In this document: positions 1 to 11,602 of the stretch, in pieces | Layout: every line of letters starts with the position of its first letter | How positions within the stretch are numbered: the stretch's first letter is position 1 | Source: Megaleporinus macrocephalus | Lineage: Eukaryota; Chordata; Actinopteri; Characiformes; Anostomidae | Length of the DNA: 64,000 nucleotides | Direction: 5' to 3' | Assembly (NCBI GenBank): GCA_021613375.1 | Contig: CM038721.1 | Coordinates: forward strand, 3,737,486 to 3,801,485 | The notes under the pieces: model-generated | Databases searched by the model: none | Seen by the model: only the letters and a program-made list of their open reading frames with translations | What the model was told of the DNA's origin: nothing | Program-made: the position numbers and the translations under genes

Positions 1-148
1 CTAACATGCATGTGTTTGGACTGTGGGAGGAAACTGGAGTACCCGGAGGAACACACTCACACACAGAGAGAACATACACACTCCACACAGAACCACCCAG
101 ACCGGGAATCCAACCCAGATCATCTTACTGTGAGGAGACAGTGCTGAC
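1..148 (-). mobile_element. tRNA-derived SINE (V-SINE/DANA-like), truncated by the window edge
   Basis: Reverse complement of the SINE at 14260-14600: the same text reads back through TACTCCAGTTTCC, the B-box-like GGTTGGATTCC (105-115, minus strand) and CACTGTCTCCTCACAG. The 5' head of the SINE faces right and runs into the 20-bp minisatellite. Its 3' tail lies outside the window. Confidence 0.8.
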
Positions 149-3076
149 CATACTAACCACTACACCACCATACTGACCACTACACCACCGTACTAACCAC
201 TACACCACCATACTGACCACTACACCACCGTACTAACCACTACACCACCATACTGACCACTACACCACCATACTGACCACTACACCACCGTACTAACCAC
301 TACACCACCGTACTAACCACTACACCACCATACTAACCACTACACCACCATACTAACCACTACACCACCATACTAACCACTACACCACCATACTGACCAC
401 TACACCACCGTACTGACCACTACACCACCATACTAACCACTACACCACCATACTAACCACTACACCACCGTACTGACCACTACACCACCATACTGACCAC
501 TACACCACCATACTGACCACTACACCACCATACTGACCACTACACCACCGTACTGACCACTACACCACCGTACTAACCACTACACCACCATACTAACCAC
601 TACACCACCATACTAACCACTACACCACCGTACTAACCACTACACCACCGTACTAACCACTACACCACCATACTAACCACTACACCACCATACTAACCAC
701 TACACCACCGTACTAACCACTACACCACCATACTGACCACTACACCACCGTACTGACCACTACACCACCATACTGACCACTACACCACCATACTGACCAC
801 TACACCACCGTACTGACCACTACACCACCATACTGACCACTACACCACCATACTAACCACTACACCACCATACTGACCACTACACCACCGTACTAACCAC
901 TACACCACCATACTGACCACTACACCACCATACTAACCACTACACCACCATACTAACTACTACACCACCGTACTGACCACTACACCACCGTACTGACCAC
1001 TACACCACCGTACAGACCACTACACCACCATACAGACCACTACACCACAGTACTGACCACTACACCACCATACTAACCACTACACCACCATACTGACCAC
1101 TACACCACCATACTGACCACTACACCACCATACTAACCACTACACCACCATACCGACCACTACACCACCGTACCGACCACTACACCACCGTACTAACCAC
1201 TACACCACCGTACTAACCACTACACCACCGTACTAACCACTACACCACCGTACTGACCACTACACCACCGTACTAACCACTACACCACCGTACTAACCAC
1301 TACACCACCGTACTAACCACTACACCACCGTACCAACCACTACACCACCGTACTAACCACTACACCACCGTACTAACCACTACACCACCGTACTGACCAC
1401 TACACCACCGTACTGACCACTACACCACCATACTGACCACTACACCACCATACTGACCACTATACCACCATACTAACCACTACACCACCATACTAACCAC
1501 TACACCACTATACTAACCAATACACCACTGTACTGACCACTACACCACCATACTGACCACTACACCACCATACTAACCACTACACCACCATACTAACCAC
1601 TACACCACCGTACTAACCACTACACCACCATACTAACCACTACACCGCCGTACTGACCACTACACCGCCATACTAACCACTACACCACCATACTAACCAC
1701 TACACCACCGTACTAACTACTACACCACCGTACTAACCACTACACCACCATACTAACCACTACACCACCATACTAACCAACACACCACCATGCTAACCAC
1801 TACACCACTGTACTAACCACTACACCACCGTACTGATCACTACACCACAATACTAACCAACACACCACCATGCTAACCACTACACCACCGTACTAACCAA
1901 CACACCACCATGCTAACCACTACACCACTGTACTAACCACTACACCACCGTACTGATCACTACACCACAATACTAACCAACACACCACCATACTGACCAC
2001 TACACCACCATACTAACCAACACACCACCATGCTAACCACTACACCACTGTACTAACCACTACACCACCGTACTGATCACTACACCACAATACTAACCAA
2101 CACACCACCATGCTAACCACTACACCACCGTACTAACCACTACACCACCGTACTAACCACTACACCACCGTACTAACCACTACACCACCATACTAACCAC
2201 TACACCACCGTGCTGATCACTACACCACAATACTAACCAACACACCACCATGCTAACCACTACATCAACCTGCTAACCACTACACCACCATACTAACCAC
2301 TACACCACTATACTAACCACTACACCACTGTGCTAACCACTACACCACCATGCTAACCACTACACCACTGTGCTAACCACTACACCACCGTGCTAACCAC
2401 TACACCACCATACTAACCTCTACACCACCATACTAACTACTACACCACCATACTAACCACTACACCACCATACTAACCACTACACCACCATACTAACCAC
2501 TACATCACCATACTAACCACTACACCACCGTACTAACCACTACACCACCATACTAACTACTACACCACCATACTAACCTCTACACCACCTTACTGACCAC
2601 TACACCACCGTACTAACCACTACACCACCGTACTAACCTCTACACCACCATACTAACCTCTACACCACCATACTAACCACTACACCACCATACTAACCAC
2701 TACACCACCATACTAACCTCTACACCACCATACTAACCTCTACACCACCATACTAACCACTACACCACCATACTAACCACTACACCACCGTACTAACCAC
2801 TACACCACCGTACTAACCACTACACCACCATACTAACCACTACACCACCATACTAACCACTACACCACCGTACTAACCACTACACCACCGTACTAACCAC
2901 TACACCACCATACTAACCACTACACCACCGTACTAACCACTACACCACCGTACTAACCACTACACCACCATACTAACCACTACACCACCATACTAACCAC
3001 TACACCACCGTGCTAACCACTACACCACCGTACTAACCACTACACCACCATACTAACCACTACACCACCGTACTAA
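147..3076 (-). repeat. 20-bp minisatellite, array 1 (SINE-head units)
   Basis: About 146 tandem copies of TACACCACCRTACTRACCAC. The period is almost exactly 20 bp, so units line up in the numbered rows. Variants are mainly CCACCG/CCACCA and CTAACC/CTGACC; units between about 1780 and 2400 are more diverged (CAACACACCACCATGC). On the minus strand each unit reads TGGTGTAGTGG, the same text as the 5' head of the adjoining SINE. Confidence 0.97.
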
Positions 3077-4270
3077 CGCCACTGTAAGTTAGAATTATGG
3101 GCACCCCTGAGTATTTACCTAATGACACAAATCATGTGGATAATGTGATGTAGGAGAACATTTACTTCCTTAGAAATTGTCTTCGGAATGCTACCAGATC
3201 TTAGAGAGCATGCAGTTTTGTGTATTTTTGCATGTAGAAGAAAATGCACCTATCCTGAGCAATACTATGGGACACGGAACGTGCTAGACTCAGCACTGGA
3301 CACACTTTCGGTCAGCTAAAGCCAGAGATTTGGGATCCTTCTTGGTTCTTGGTACTGTTTGAAACTTCTGGTTGTTGTTTTTGGCTTATAATGGTTGACA
3401 TAGCAAAAGTAAACAAAGGGGGTTAGAATCCCGCATTGGCAGCTGTTTCTGTTCATGTGTCTCTGATTCATCTCACAGTTGTAAAAAACAATAACTCTGC
3501 ACTTTGGTTTGGTTTTAACCTTTATTTATTATAGATGCAACGAAAGATATGGGTAGATACTGGGGCTAGTGGACCTTAAGTGTATTAATGCTATTTTCCA
3601 TGACAACAATGGGGCGGCCATCTTTGTTTACTTTGTGTTAGAACTTCTGGTGCGAGCGCAGATACGTTGATACTAATTACAAGCAAAATGTCAATAAACA
3701 TAAAATGACCAGCATAACATGTTCAGTTAGAGGGAGTCAGTAATTGGAAGAAGAGGAAAACTTGGCTTGAACAACAGATTTACGAACACAGCACATAAAG
3801 ATCAGAGTGTTGGGGGGCCGCCTTCCAAAGAAGACCACCTGCATCTATGACTGAAGCACTAAATTTAAAACATTCACCCAAACCTCCGTATGTCTGTTCT
3901 TACCATTCTGTGGAGGAGAACCAGCACCAGAGCTTCCTTATCCAGAGAACTGTCTCGCTTATGAAGCTCCGAGGAAGCAGGCGTGTCGGTGCTGGTGAGT
4001 CTATCAGTTCAGTAACTGTTTTCTGATCAGTGTCCACCACGCTAGGCTATCTGGACTGTAATTAACACCCACGCAGAGCGGCTCGGGCAGCTGGCTGGAC
4101 TTGGGTTTAACCGGCTTTCAGAAATATAAACTCACCGTCTGTGTGTAGGAGGACACGCCCACCTTCCCACTGTGCAGGTACTGATACGCTTCAGTACTTT
4201 TATAGTTTTTCATTACTGAACCGTCTACACCTTCCGAGAGTACAGAGTAATTAAACATGTCTTCATAAGT
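3077..4270. other. pcsk6 upstream intron, no feature recognised
   Basis: Non-coding, mixed composition. I see no exon with convertase similarity and no clear repeat boundary. It should be intron of pcsk6, since the catalytic exons are not found here. Confidence 0.5.
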
Positions 4271-4571
4271 AACCTCAGACCACCCTCTCATATCACCCAC
4301 CCACTGTGTTATTAACCTCAGACCACCTTCTCATATCACCCACCCACTGTGTTATTAACCTCAGACCACCTTCTCATATCACCCACCCACTGTGTTATTA
4401 ACCTCAGACCACCTTTTCATATCACCCACCCACTGTGTTATTAACCTCAGACCACCTTCTCATATCACCCACCCACTGTGTTATTAACCTCAGACCACCT
4501 TCTCATATCACCCACCCACTGAGTTATTAACCTCAGACCACCTTCTCATATCACCCACCCACTGTGTTATT
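4271..4571. repeat. 43-bp tandem repeat, 7 copies
   Basis: Exactly seven 43-bp units beginning AACCTCAGACCACC and containing TCATATCACCCACCCACTG. Units start at 4271, 4314, 4357 and so on, and are nearly identical (for example CCCTCTC/CCTTCTC/CCTTTTC). Confidence 0.93.
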
Positions 4572-4775
4572 AACCTCGGAGGAGACAGTGTTGTGATATT
4601 AGAACTTCTTACTGTCTCTCTGGTCTCCTCCCATGTAACTGTATTCATTTTGGTTAGCTGAGCGGAAGTTCTAACAGACACACGCTTGAAAGTGGGTGTG
4701 GTAAAATACGGTGAATACGCTTGAGTGCTTGTGTAAGTAAAGCTATCCTAACTTTGCAGTTTTGGTTCACACTAG

Positions 4776-4965
4776 ATCAGTGGTGTCTACTCGAGGGCCG
4801 ATGTGGCTGCGGGTTTTCATTCCAAACAGGCAGGAACACACCCGATTCTGAATCTTTAATCAGTCGCTCAGTCTTCAAACAGCTGATCATGCCTGCTCCT
4901 GCTTGTTGGAATGAAAACCTGCAACCCCAGCAGCCATCTGCGGATAGGAACAGACACCCCTGCAG
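4776..4965. mobile_element. Palindromic MITE-like element
   Basis: Inverted halves: GGTTTTCATTCCAAACAGGC (from about 4812) is mirrored by GCTTGTTGGAATGAAAACC (4901-4919). The outer text (GTGTCTACTCGAGGGCCGATG) resembles a common fish palindromic repeat. A short ORF through it is fortuitous. Confidence 0.6.
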
Positions 4966-5823
4966 TATTACTAGTACGGTGTCACAAATACAAACTAGAC
5001 CACATGTCCAGAAGAACCCCTGTATTTACTGCAGGTAACAGAGCACAGAAATATGTGGAGATTTTATTTTATTGTTTTTCACTGGAAGGACTGGGAACCT
5101 TCCTTGACACATTGGTTTTAAGTGATTCAGTGTGTTGGTATTTTATAGCATGTTTAAAGAGCAGTTAACAGGTTATTATTTTATCCACCCGTATTAAAGA
5201 TCTGTGTTGACGGAATCAATTGTTAAAGTGAATGTGGGCACTATTGATTGCATTTTGGCTCTCTGTCTGAGTCAGCTGCTGACAAAGTCCTCTCTGACTG
5301 TCCTCAGTGGAACACTGAACAAAAGCTTCTTTTGTTTTGTGGTGTTGTATGTGCTCGCTCTAAATACACAAGGGCTTGATTAGTGAGTCTGGTCTCATAC
5401 TGTACTCTGAAAGTGTTGAATGGGTGAAAAAAACCTGTTACAAAATAAATCTGAGACGTGTACTGGTTCATACAGATAATGTCCAAACATGCTGAATGAT
5501 TCATGTTTTTACATTGAAATCACAATTAAAGAGTCATAGTTATAAACCTACATTATCAAAAAGTTGCCATAGATTTTAAGAAATTGTTATTCTAATAACA
5601 AATTTGTGAAGTTGGTGAATTTTTATCCTAACAACACAAAGTTTGTTCAACCCAAACCTGAGTTTGCTTTTGAACGAGCAGACAAATACATAGAAATATA
5701 GCCTTGTGTGGATATAAGGTGTCAGAGCCTGGTTCTCATCCTCTCTACTACTCTCTGCTAATGATGGCATGAATAGCTTGTAAGTCCAGCTATATGAACC
5801 AGCAGCATGTGAAGAGTTCTCTC
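4966..5823. other. Intronic sequence, nothing recognised
   Basis: AT-rich non-coding sequence between two MITE-like elements. No exon, array or inverted repeat seen. Confidence 0.45.
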
Positions 5824-5826
5824 TAT

Positions 5827-6396
5827 GGCTGTGTCTCAAACCCTAGTGAGTGTGTAAATAGGCTGTCTAGGTAGCAGCTGTGTAAGTAGCAGCGTTTTCT
5901 CCTCATCTCTCCTCATAAAACAGATTACTGAGACGCTCTAGAGACTGCGTCACGGCTTCTTCCCGCCCACTGCAGCACGCCACCGGTGGTTTAGCTAGTT
6001 GGTAAGCTACCGGCCAGCATCCAAAACAATAGCCAGAAGCTTAAAAATCAAATATAAAACTGTAAAATGGCCAACGACTCAGTAGAGAGTTGATAATAAA
6101 ATACTGTTTTGTGTGATTATATGACCAGAAACACATTAAAACCCCAGAGAGAATCAAAATAACTCACATTTTAAAAGCACTTCACTGCTCGTAGATTAGC
6201 CTGCGTTGCATCATGGGATTGTCTTAGCGGCTGAGGAACCGGTCGATGCTTCCTTACAGTCGGGCTGAAGCCGGGCACTTCAGTAGACAGCATGTTTAAT
6301 GTATCTAAGTATTGGGACAGCCTTCATGTCAGGAGTGCATATTATGATGTAAAATGCTGTCTAAGTAGACAGCTCACTAGGTTTTGAGACACACCC
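5827..6396. mobile_element. MITE with terminal inverted repeats (about 570 bp)
   Basis: The left end GGCTGTGTCTCAAACCCTAG pairs with the right end, which reads GGGTGTGTCTCAAAACCTAG on the minus strand. TAT stands on both sides (5824-5826 and 6397-6399). No ORF inside. Superfamily not assigned; a 3-bp duplication would fit a PIF/Harbinger-like element. Confidence 0.7.
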
Positions 6397-8598
6397 TATA
6401 TATTTTACTAAATAAATAAATATGGCTGATATGGATACAGATTTTTAAATGCCCAACAATCATAATAATAATTTCATTTAATTTCAGATTTAAAATTTCA
6501 AGTAAACAGAGCCTATTACTGGCACACTGCCAGCAGTATAATCCGCTGATACTTATTATTCCGCTTATATCAGTCAATAAATACATCTGCCTTAATGCAC
6601 ATCGTCACTATTCAAAGAAAAATATTTATCTCCATTTTTTCTACATCATTTAAACACAACAGCTGCGGTTTACATTCTGTTCAGATTTCAGGATGAAGAA
6701 TCTGGTTAAAATAAAATAAAATAAAATAAAAGTAAAGTACGTTTTTGGTCTCTCCTGTAGTTGCCATTTTGGAGATACTTTTTTTTGTTTGTTTAACGAT
6801 TTGTTAAAGAAAACAAAGCACACTTAAATATGGTTAAAAACATTTTAGATATTTAACTGAACCGATACTTTAATATTGTTTATTTTATGAAAGCAAATGA
6901 CTTAATGTACAGTTTTGTAATTTAAAATCAAAACTCTATTTAAACTTGTGTGTGTGTGTGTTTTGGTAGTAACAGCTTTAGCCCATTTTGAACAGAACTT
7001 AAAAACGCTAGCCAGCACATGACACAGCTTTGAACAGTAATACACACATAAAATGATCATTTCTTTCATTAAAAAAGAAAAAAAAGTGTACTGTGCGCTA
7101 TGTGACTATGAAGGATAGTGATGCAGTCTCGCTTCCTGCTCTAAAAAGAGCATGGCTAAAATAAGGCTACACCTACAGACTAAACATAGCATTTCTTAAT
7201 AAAGTACATTCATGATCAATCTAAATATTTCACTTTAAAAGAAATAAAACATTTAAAAAGTGCTTCCAGGAAGCTCCCTGTTCCTGTGTCGTTCAGTGAC
7301 TGACTGACGTATTTTTTTCAGGGTGGTTTTATTTCTGAGAGCTCTCGCCTTTTTGACTCGCACTGCCGGAATCGCATTTTCAGGTTAGATATGCTTTAGG
7401 ATTTCAATATCACTGTATATTTCATATTTTTCTTTCCTTTTAACACAGCACGCTTGAGAACGAGGTGTGAAATTGGGTAAAAGCTGACTGATATGATTTT
7501 TTTTCACTGACTTTCACTGGTATGATATCTTCTAGTCAGCCACCACTCACTTTGTGATTTGAGGAAGGCTGTTATGCATAAGCGATATTGGAGCCGGTGT
7601 AAGCAGGTCTTAGGTAGTGACTTTAGGATGGCTGCCAATATTTATCTTGGCTTTTTGTGGACTTTAGAAAACTGAAACTTTGGATTACGTGTTCGCTAAA
7701 CTTTGGTGGCGCAATTAACTGGTACACTTTGACTTTTAAAGTGCGGGTCTCTTTGACCTTTTCCCTTTTCTGCTCTTGCAAAACGTAACCGACCCTCTCT
7801 TCCCGTCATCCGAGCCATCTGACAGTATCTGACAGCTAAACTCCATCGCCTCCGACAAAACAATCACATTAACTTCAGTGCAACAGCCAGCTGGTACCAA
7901 TCAAAAACCCTATCTTTCGTAATCCCTTACAACTGCTGTTAGCCTCAGAAGCATCTTTAGAGAAGAATAGTCCCATCACCCCTTTCAACATGGCTTTAGC
8001 TGTTTGTGTAGTTGCTGCTGTCACCAGTATTGATCGATGATTGGGCTTTTATTTATAGTGGCAGCGTGGCTAGCGAGAGGTCGTTCAGCTGGGCCAAGAG
8101 CTCATATCAGGCTATGCTTTGAATCTCATTAGGCTGGAGCAGACACCTATTGATTTCCTATCGACTCTTCTGTCCTGTGAGCTCCTGTGAAGTGGTGAAA
8201 AAATGGAACGTCTGCATGCTGTAAGCAAAAGCAAAGAAAAATGGAGTCACTCTTGGGGATTGATTGGATCAGGCTTGTATGTTATATATATATATGGTAA
8301 GAATTATAATGATTTTCCAACTGTTGTAATTTCATAGTCATGTCATGGAATGTATTTGTGCTTTTGATGTGCAGTGTGTTTATATGGCAGGTTCTTAGGC
8401 CCATGTTGGCCTGGTTTTAACTGAACAGTCACAAAATTGGTACCTTTTGATCTCCTTAATTTACAGTAAGCCGTTATGACCTGGTCTAGGTCAGACCATG
8501 ACATAATTAAAAAGGGTGTCCGTGCCCTCCCGGTTCCCCCAATAGAACGCCCTTCGATTGCAATGATAACTGACATGTTTATTAACTTAAATCCAAGT
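6397..8598. other. Intron with AT-rich sequence and repeat fragments
   Basis: Holds an (AAAAT)n run at about 6708-6731. A block at about 7267-7400 is repeated at 11220-11327 (shared TTTATTTCTGAGAGCTCT and GGAATCGCATTTTCAGGTTA). 6633-6700 resembles 11380-11450 (ACAGCTGC-GTTTACATT). Nothing coding seen. Confidence 0.5.
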
Positions 8599-9739
8599 AA
8601 CCAGGGTACCCACGGGTCCTTAAAAAGTCTTTAAATGTCTTAAACTTAGTTTTACATATTTAAGGTTTAAAAATGTCAGAAATTTGAGGAGGGGAAGCAT
8701 TAAATTATATCTGAGGCAGAGTGAATAAGTGCGTGTTGCTCAGTTTTTCAGTTTTATTTTTTCGACAATTTTTATATCCCACAATAATAATCATTTCCGC
8801 ACTGGCCAACAGGAAGCTTATACTCCGCTTGGTAGATGGCGGTAGTACGCCACCTACCAGGCGGAAGGAGCAGACGAATGCTTTAGCTACGTAGTTAGTT
8901 ACTTTTCTGATTTGAGCGATGCAGCCTGAAAAACAACACAAGGCTCCGAGCAAGTAATACAGATCCAGACGTGGGTAATTATAGATTCAATGACAAGTGG
9001 CTGGAGGATGAAAAATATTGTGGCTGGCTGAAACCTTCCAGTGATTTGAGTGAGGCGCGATGTAAACTTTGCCGAAAAACATTCAGACTTGGTACGATGG
9101 GTTGTAAAGCGCTGGATTCTCCTATGAAATTTGAAAAACACAAGCGCTATGATAGCACTGGTAAAAGTAATATGCACATCGAGTCGTTCACTGCTATTGG
9201 CAGTTTAACTCTAAGTGCCAATAATGATTTGTCTACTGTGAATATATCTGCTCCAGTAAATCCTTCTGGCCGCGCTACCGGTCAGACCCCGTTCCGTACT
9301 TTAAAACCACAGCCACGCTGAAGGCAGAAGTGCTGTGGGTTTTGCATACAGTAAGTAGACACCACTCGTATACTGCGACACATGGGAGACGTAGACAAAC
9401 ACAGTCAAACTACTGTATAGATTGTCTCTGGCAGAGGTGAAGTTGAAACTTGAAACTTAGATATTTTTGTTGTTTATAGGTAAAAAGGTTGTGAAGGCTG
9501 TTTTGCCGAGTTCTCTTAACAGTGCACTTTTATTTATTTGATAGTTATTTGAAATAATTTTTGCTAATAGAAAGTTAGTTATGTTATATTTCTGATTGTA
9601 TTTCTTATTTCATTTCAGTAAAACTTTTTGTATACTATCACCTAGTTTGTCACAGTATTGTTTATTCTTGTAAGTGGTATTAAAAAAAGGTCTTAAAAGT
9701 AATGAAATTTGAGATTTAAAAATGTGCAGATACCGGGTA
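8599..9739 (+). mobile_element. hAT-like transposon remnant with degenerate termini
   Basis: The left end CAGGGTACCCACGGGTCCTT and the right end (minus strand: TTACCCGGTATCTGCACATT) are loosely inverted. Flanks ACCAAG/AACAAG-type sequence could be a decayed target duplication. Inside is one truncated ORF with a zinc-finger motif. I recall the left-end text as common in fish genomes but cannot confirm the family. Confidence 0.5.
8971..9321 (+). pseudogene. BED-like zinc-finger fragment of a transposase
   Basis: 116-codon ORF. The motif FNDKWLEDEKYCGWL, then ARCKLCRKTF and MGCKALDSPMKFEKHKRY gives C-x2-C ... H, typical of the N-terminal zinc finger of hAT-related fish transposases. It ends soon after the finger and no catalytic hAT region follows, so it is a remnant. 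The true start is uncertain; matching sequence continues just upstream of the first ATG. Confidence 0.6.
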
Positions 9740-11602
9740 ACAAGTTAAAGTGAAAAAAAGGAAAAAGAGAAGGGTGGGGAGAAAAGAGAACAAAAATAAA
9801 ATAATAAACAAACCAAGCTAACGTAGGTTTAAAGGGAAAACTAAACTTAGAAACAAATAAACTTGGAAAACTAAACAAATACAATGCCTAACCTAACTTA
9901 CTAAACAAAGCAAACCAGGAGAAAACATTGATAAATCAAAATAACCCAAAATACTCCCCAGAATATACAAACGTAACTTAAATACAGGCTGAAAATGAAA
10001 GTCATCCAGACAAACATAGCACTTTGTATGATAATCCCAATCAACACAACATTAACCACAAGGCTATTTCACACTATATCATCACAAACAAGTAGCTAAG
10101 ATAGCTTTTTTACCGCACGCCTCAGAAGCAAAGCACCGTCCTCTTCCCTCTGGCACGCGGTGTCCCCTGGTGGTGGCTCAGTGCATCTGCAATAAAAGAA
10201 AACACTACACACACAAATAATTACGAACCTACCCCCTAGGTTCATAACAAAGTCTTCATTTTGTTTTTTTGTTTTTTTAACTAAGCTCAGGATTTGCAAG
10301 AAATGAACAAGGATCAAACCTTCTGGACTTCAGAAGTCAAGTGTCCCAAACAGGCCCATCACGAGTTCCTCACATTACCTACTACACTAAATCTATGATG
10401 TGATGCGACTGAGCAAACCAAAATATTTGGTCTCCACAGAGATGGCCTTTTGCAACCTCGCTTCCTGCCAGGTACCGCTCAGGCGTCTTGGCACAAGCAA
10501 ATACGAGCGAGTCAAGCGAATAGCCCCTCTGCTTCGAACCTCTTCAGCAGTTTCGAGTGTCAGTTTTGAGAGGAGAGGAAAGTCTGTGTGTGTTTGAAAA
10601 GCTCACCCACAGAGATCTGGATGATGCCTGGAACTGAATTGCGATATGAATAAGGATCCAAGCCTCAATTGACTCACTCCGCTGCCATCTGTGCTCTGCT
10701 GTTCATCAACATAGTCATAAAAGTGTTTGTCCTTGTTTATGATATAAGGCCGTTAATGTGGTACTGCTCCCAGGAAACAAGAGTTGGGCTCTAAAGAGCC
10801 CCTAAATTCACACAAACTGATCAACTGGATGAGCACAAATTGAACTTAATGAGCTGCACATACCACCCACATGGAGATGCAAATGGAGGTTTATGTTCTT
10901 ACTTGTTTTTTTCCCTACTTTTCAAAGCTAATAAGCTTTAGGTTATGTGTTTCTGGTGCTTTTTTCATTTTGTAAGGATAATTGCTGTATTTTCTCGACT
11001 GGCTGGATTTTAATTTTGAAGTCAAATTAAGGAGGTACTATTTTAAGATATGATATTTGCTTTCCAGCAACTGTAGAAGTACTTCTGTTATGAAAATGGA
11101 AACTAAATAACCATTAAAAGAGCAGTATTAGAAATGTTATTTTACCCAAAGGTTCATAGTTCCATACCAAGAAACACCTTTGGTAGAATATAAATAACTG
11201 TAATCAATCAATCTCTCTGTTCCTGTGTCAGTGAATGACCGACCTACGTTTTCAGGGTTGTTTTATTTCTGAGAGCTCTGACCTTTTTGACTCGCACTGC
11301 TGGAATCGCATTTTCAGGTTAGATATCGTTGCTGTCCAGTGAAATACATGTGTCTCCATTTTTGTTGATTTTTATTTTTCTATATAATTTGAACACGACA
11401 GCTGCCGTTTACATTGTGTGGAAATTTCATAATGAATGGACGAATAGAAATCACTTGAAAAACATTTTGGTTTCATTGACTTACATTGAAAGATAAGACT
11501 TTAAGTTAATATTTTGAACATGCTTGTTTTTCATTTGACAGCAATGATATGCTTTAGGATTTTAATATAAAATAGAAATAAACTAAATACCCCTTCAAAG
11601 GG
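9740..11602. other. Intronic sequence with a few repeat fragments
   Basis: AT-rich. 11140-11207 recurs at 14601-14665 (shared CCATACCAAG and AACACCTTTGGTAGA). About 11320-11530 carries one end of a MITE whose other copies lie at 34.2 and 42.3 kb (ATATCGTTGCTGTCCA-TGAAA). No exon seen. Confidence 0.45.

Noticed and set aside
147..3076. CRISPR-like array
   Set aside because: Strictly tandem 20-bp units with no spacers, in a vertebrate intron next to a SINE.
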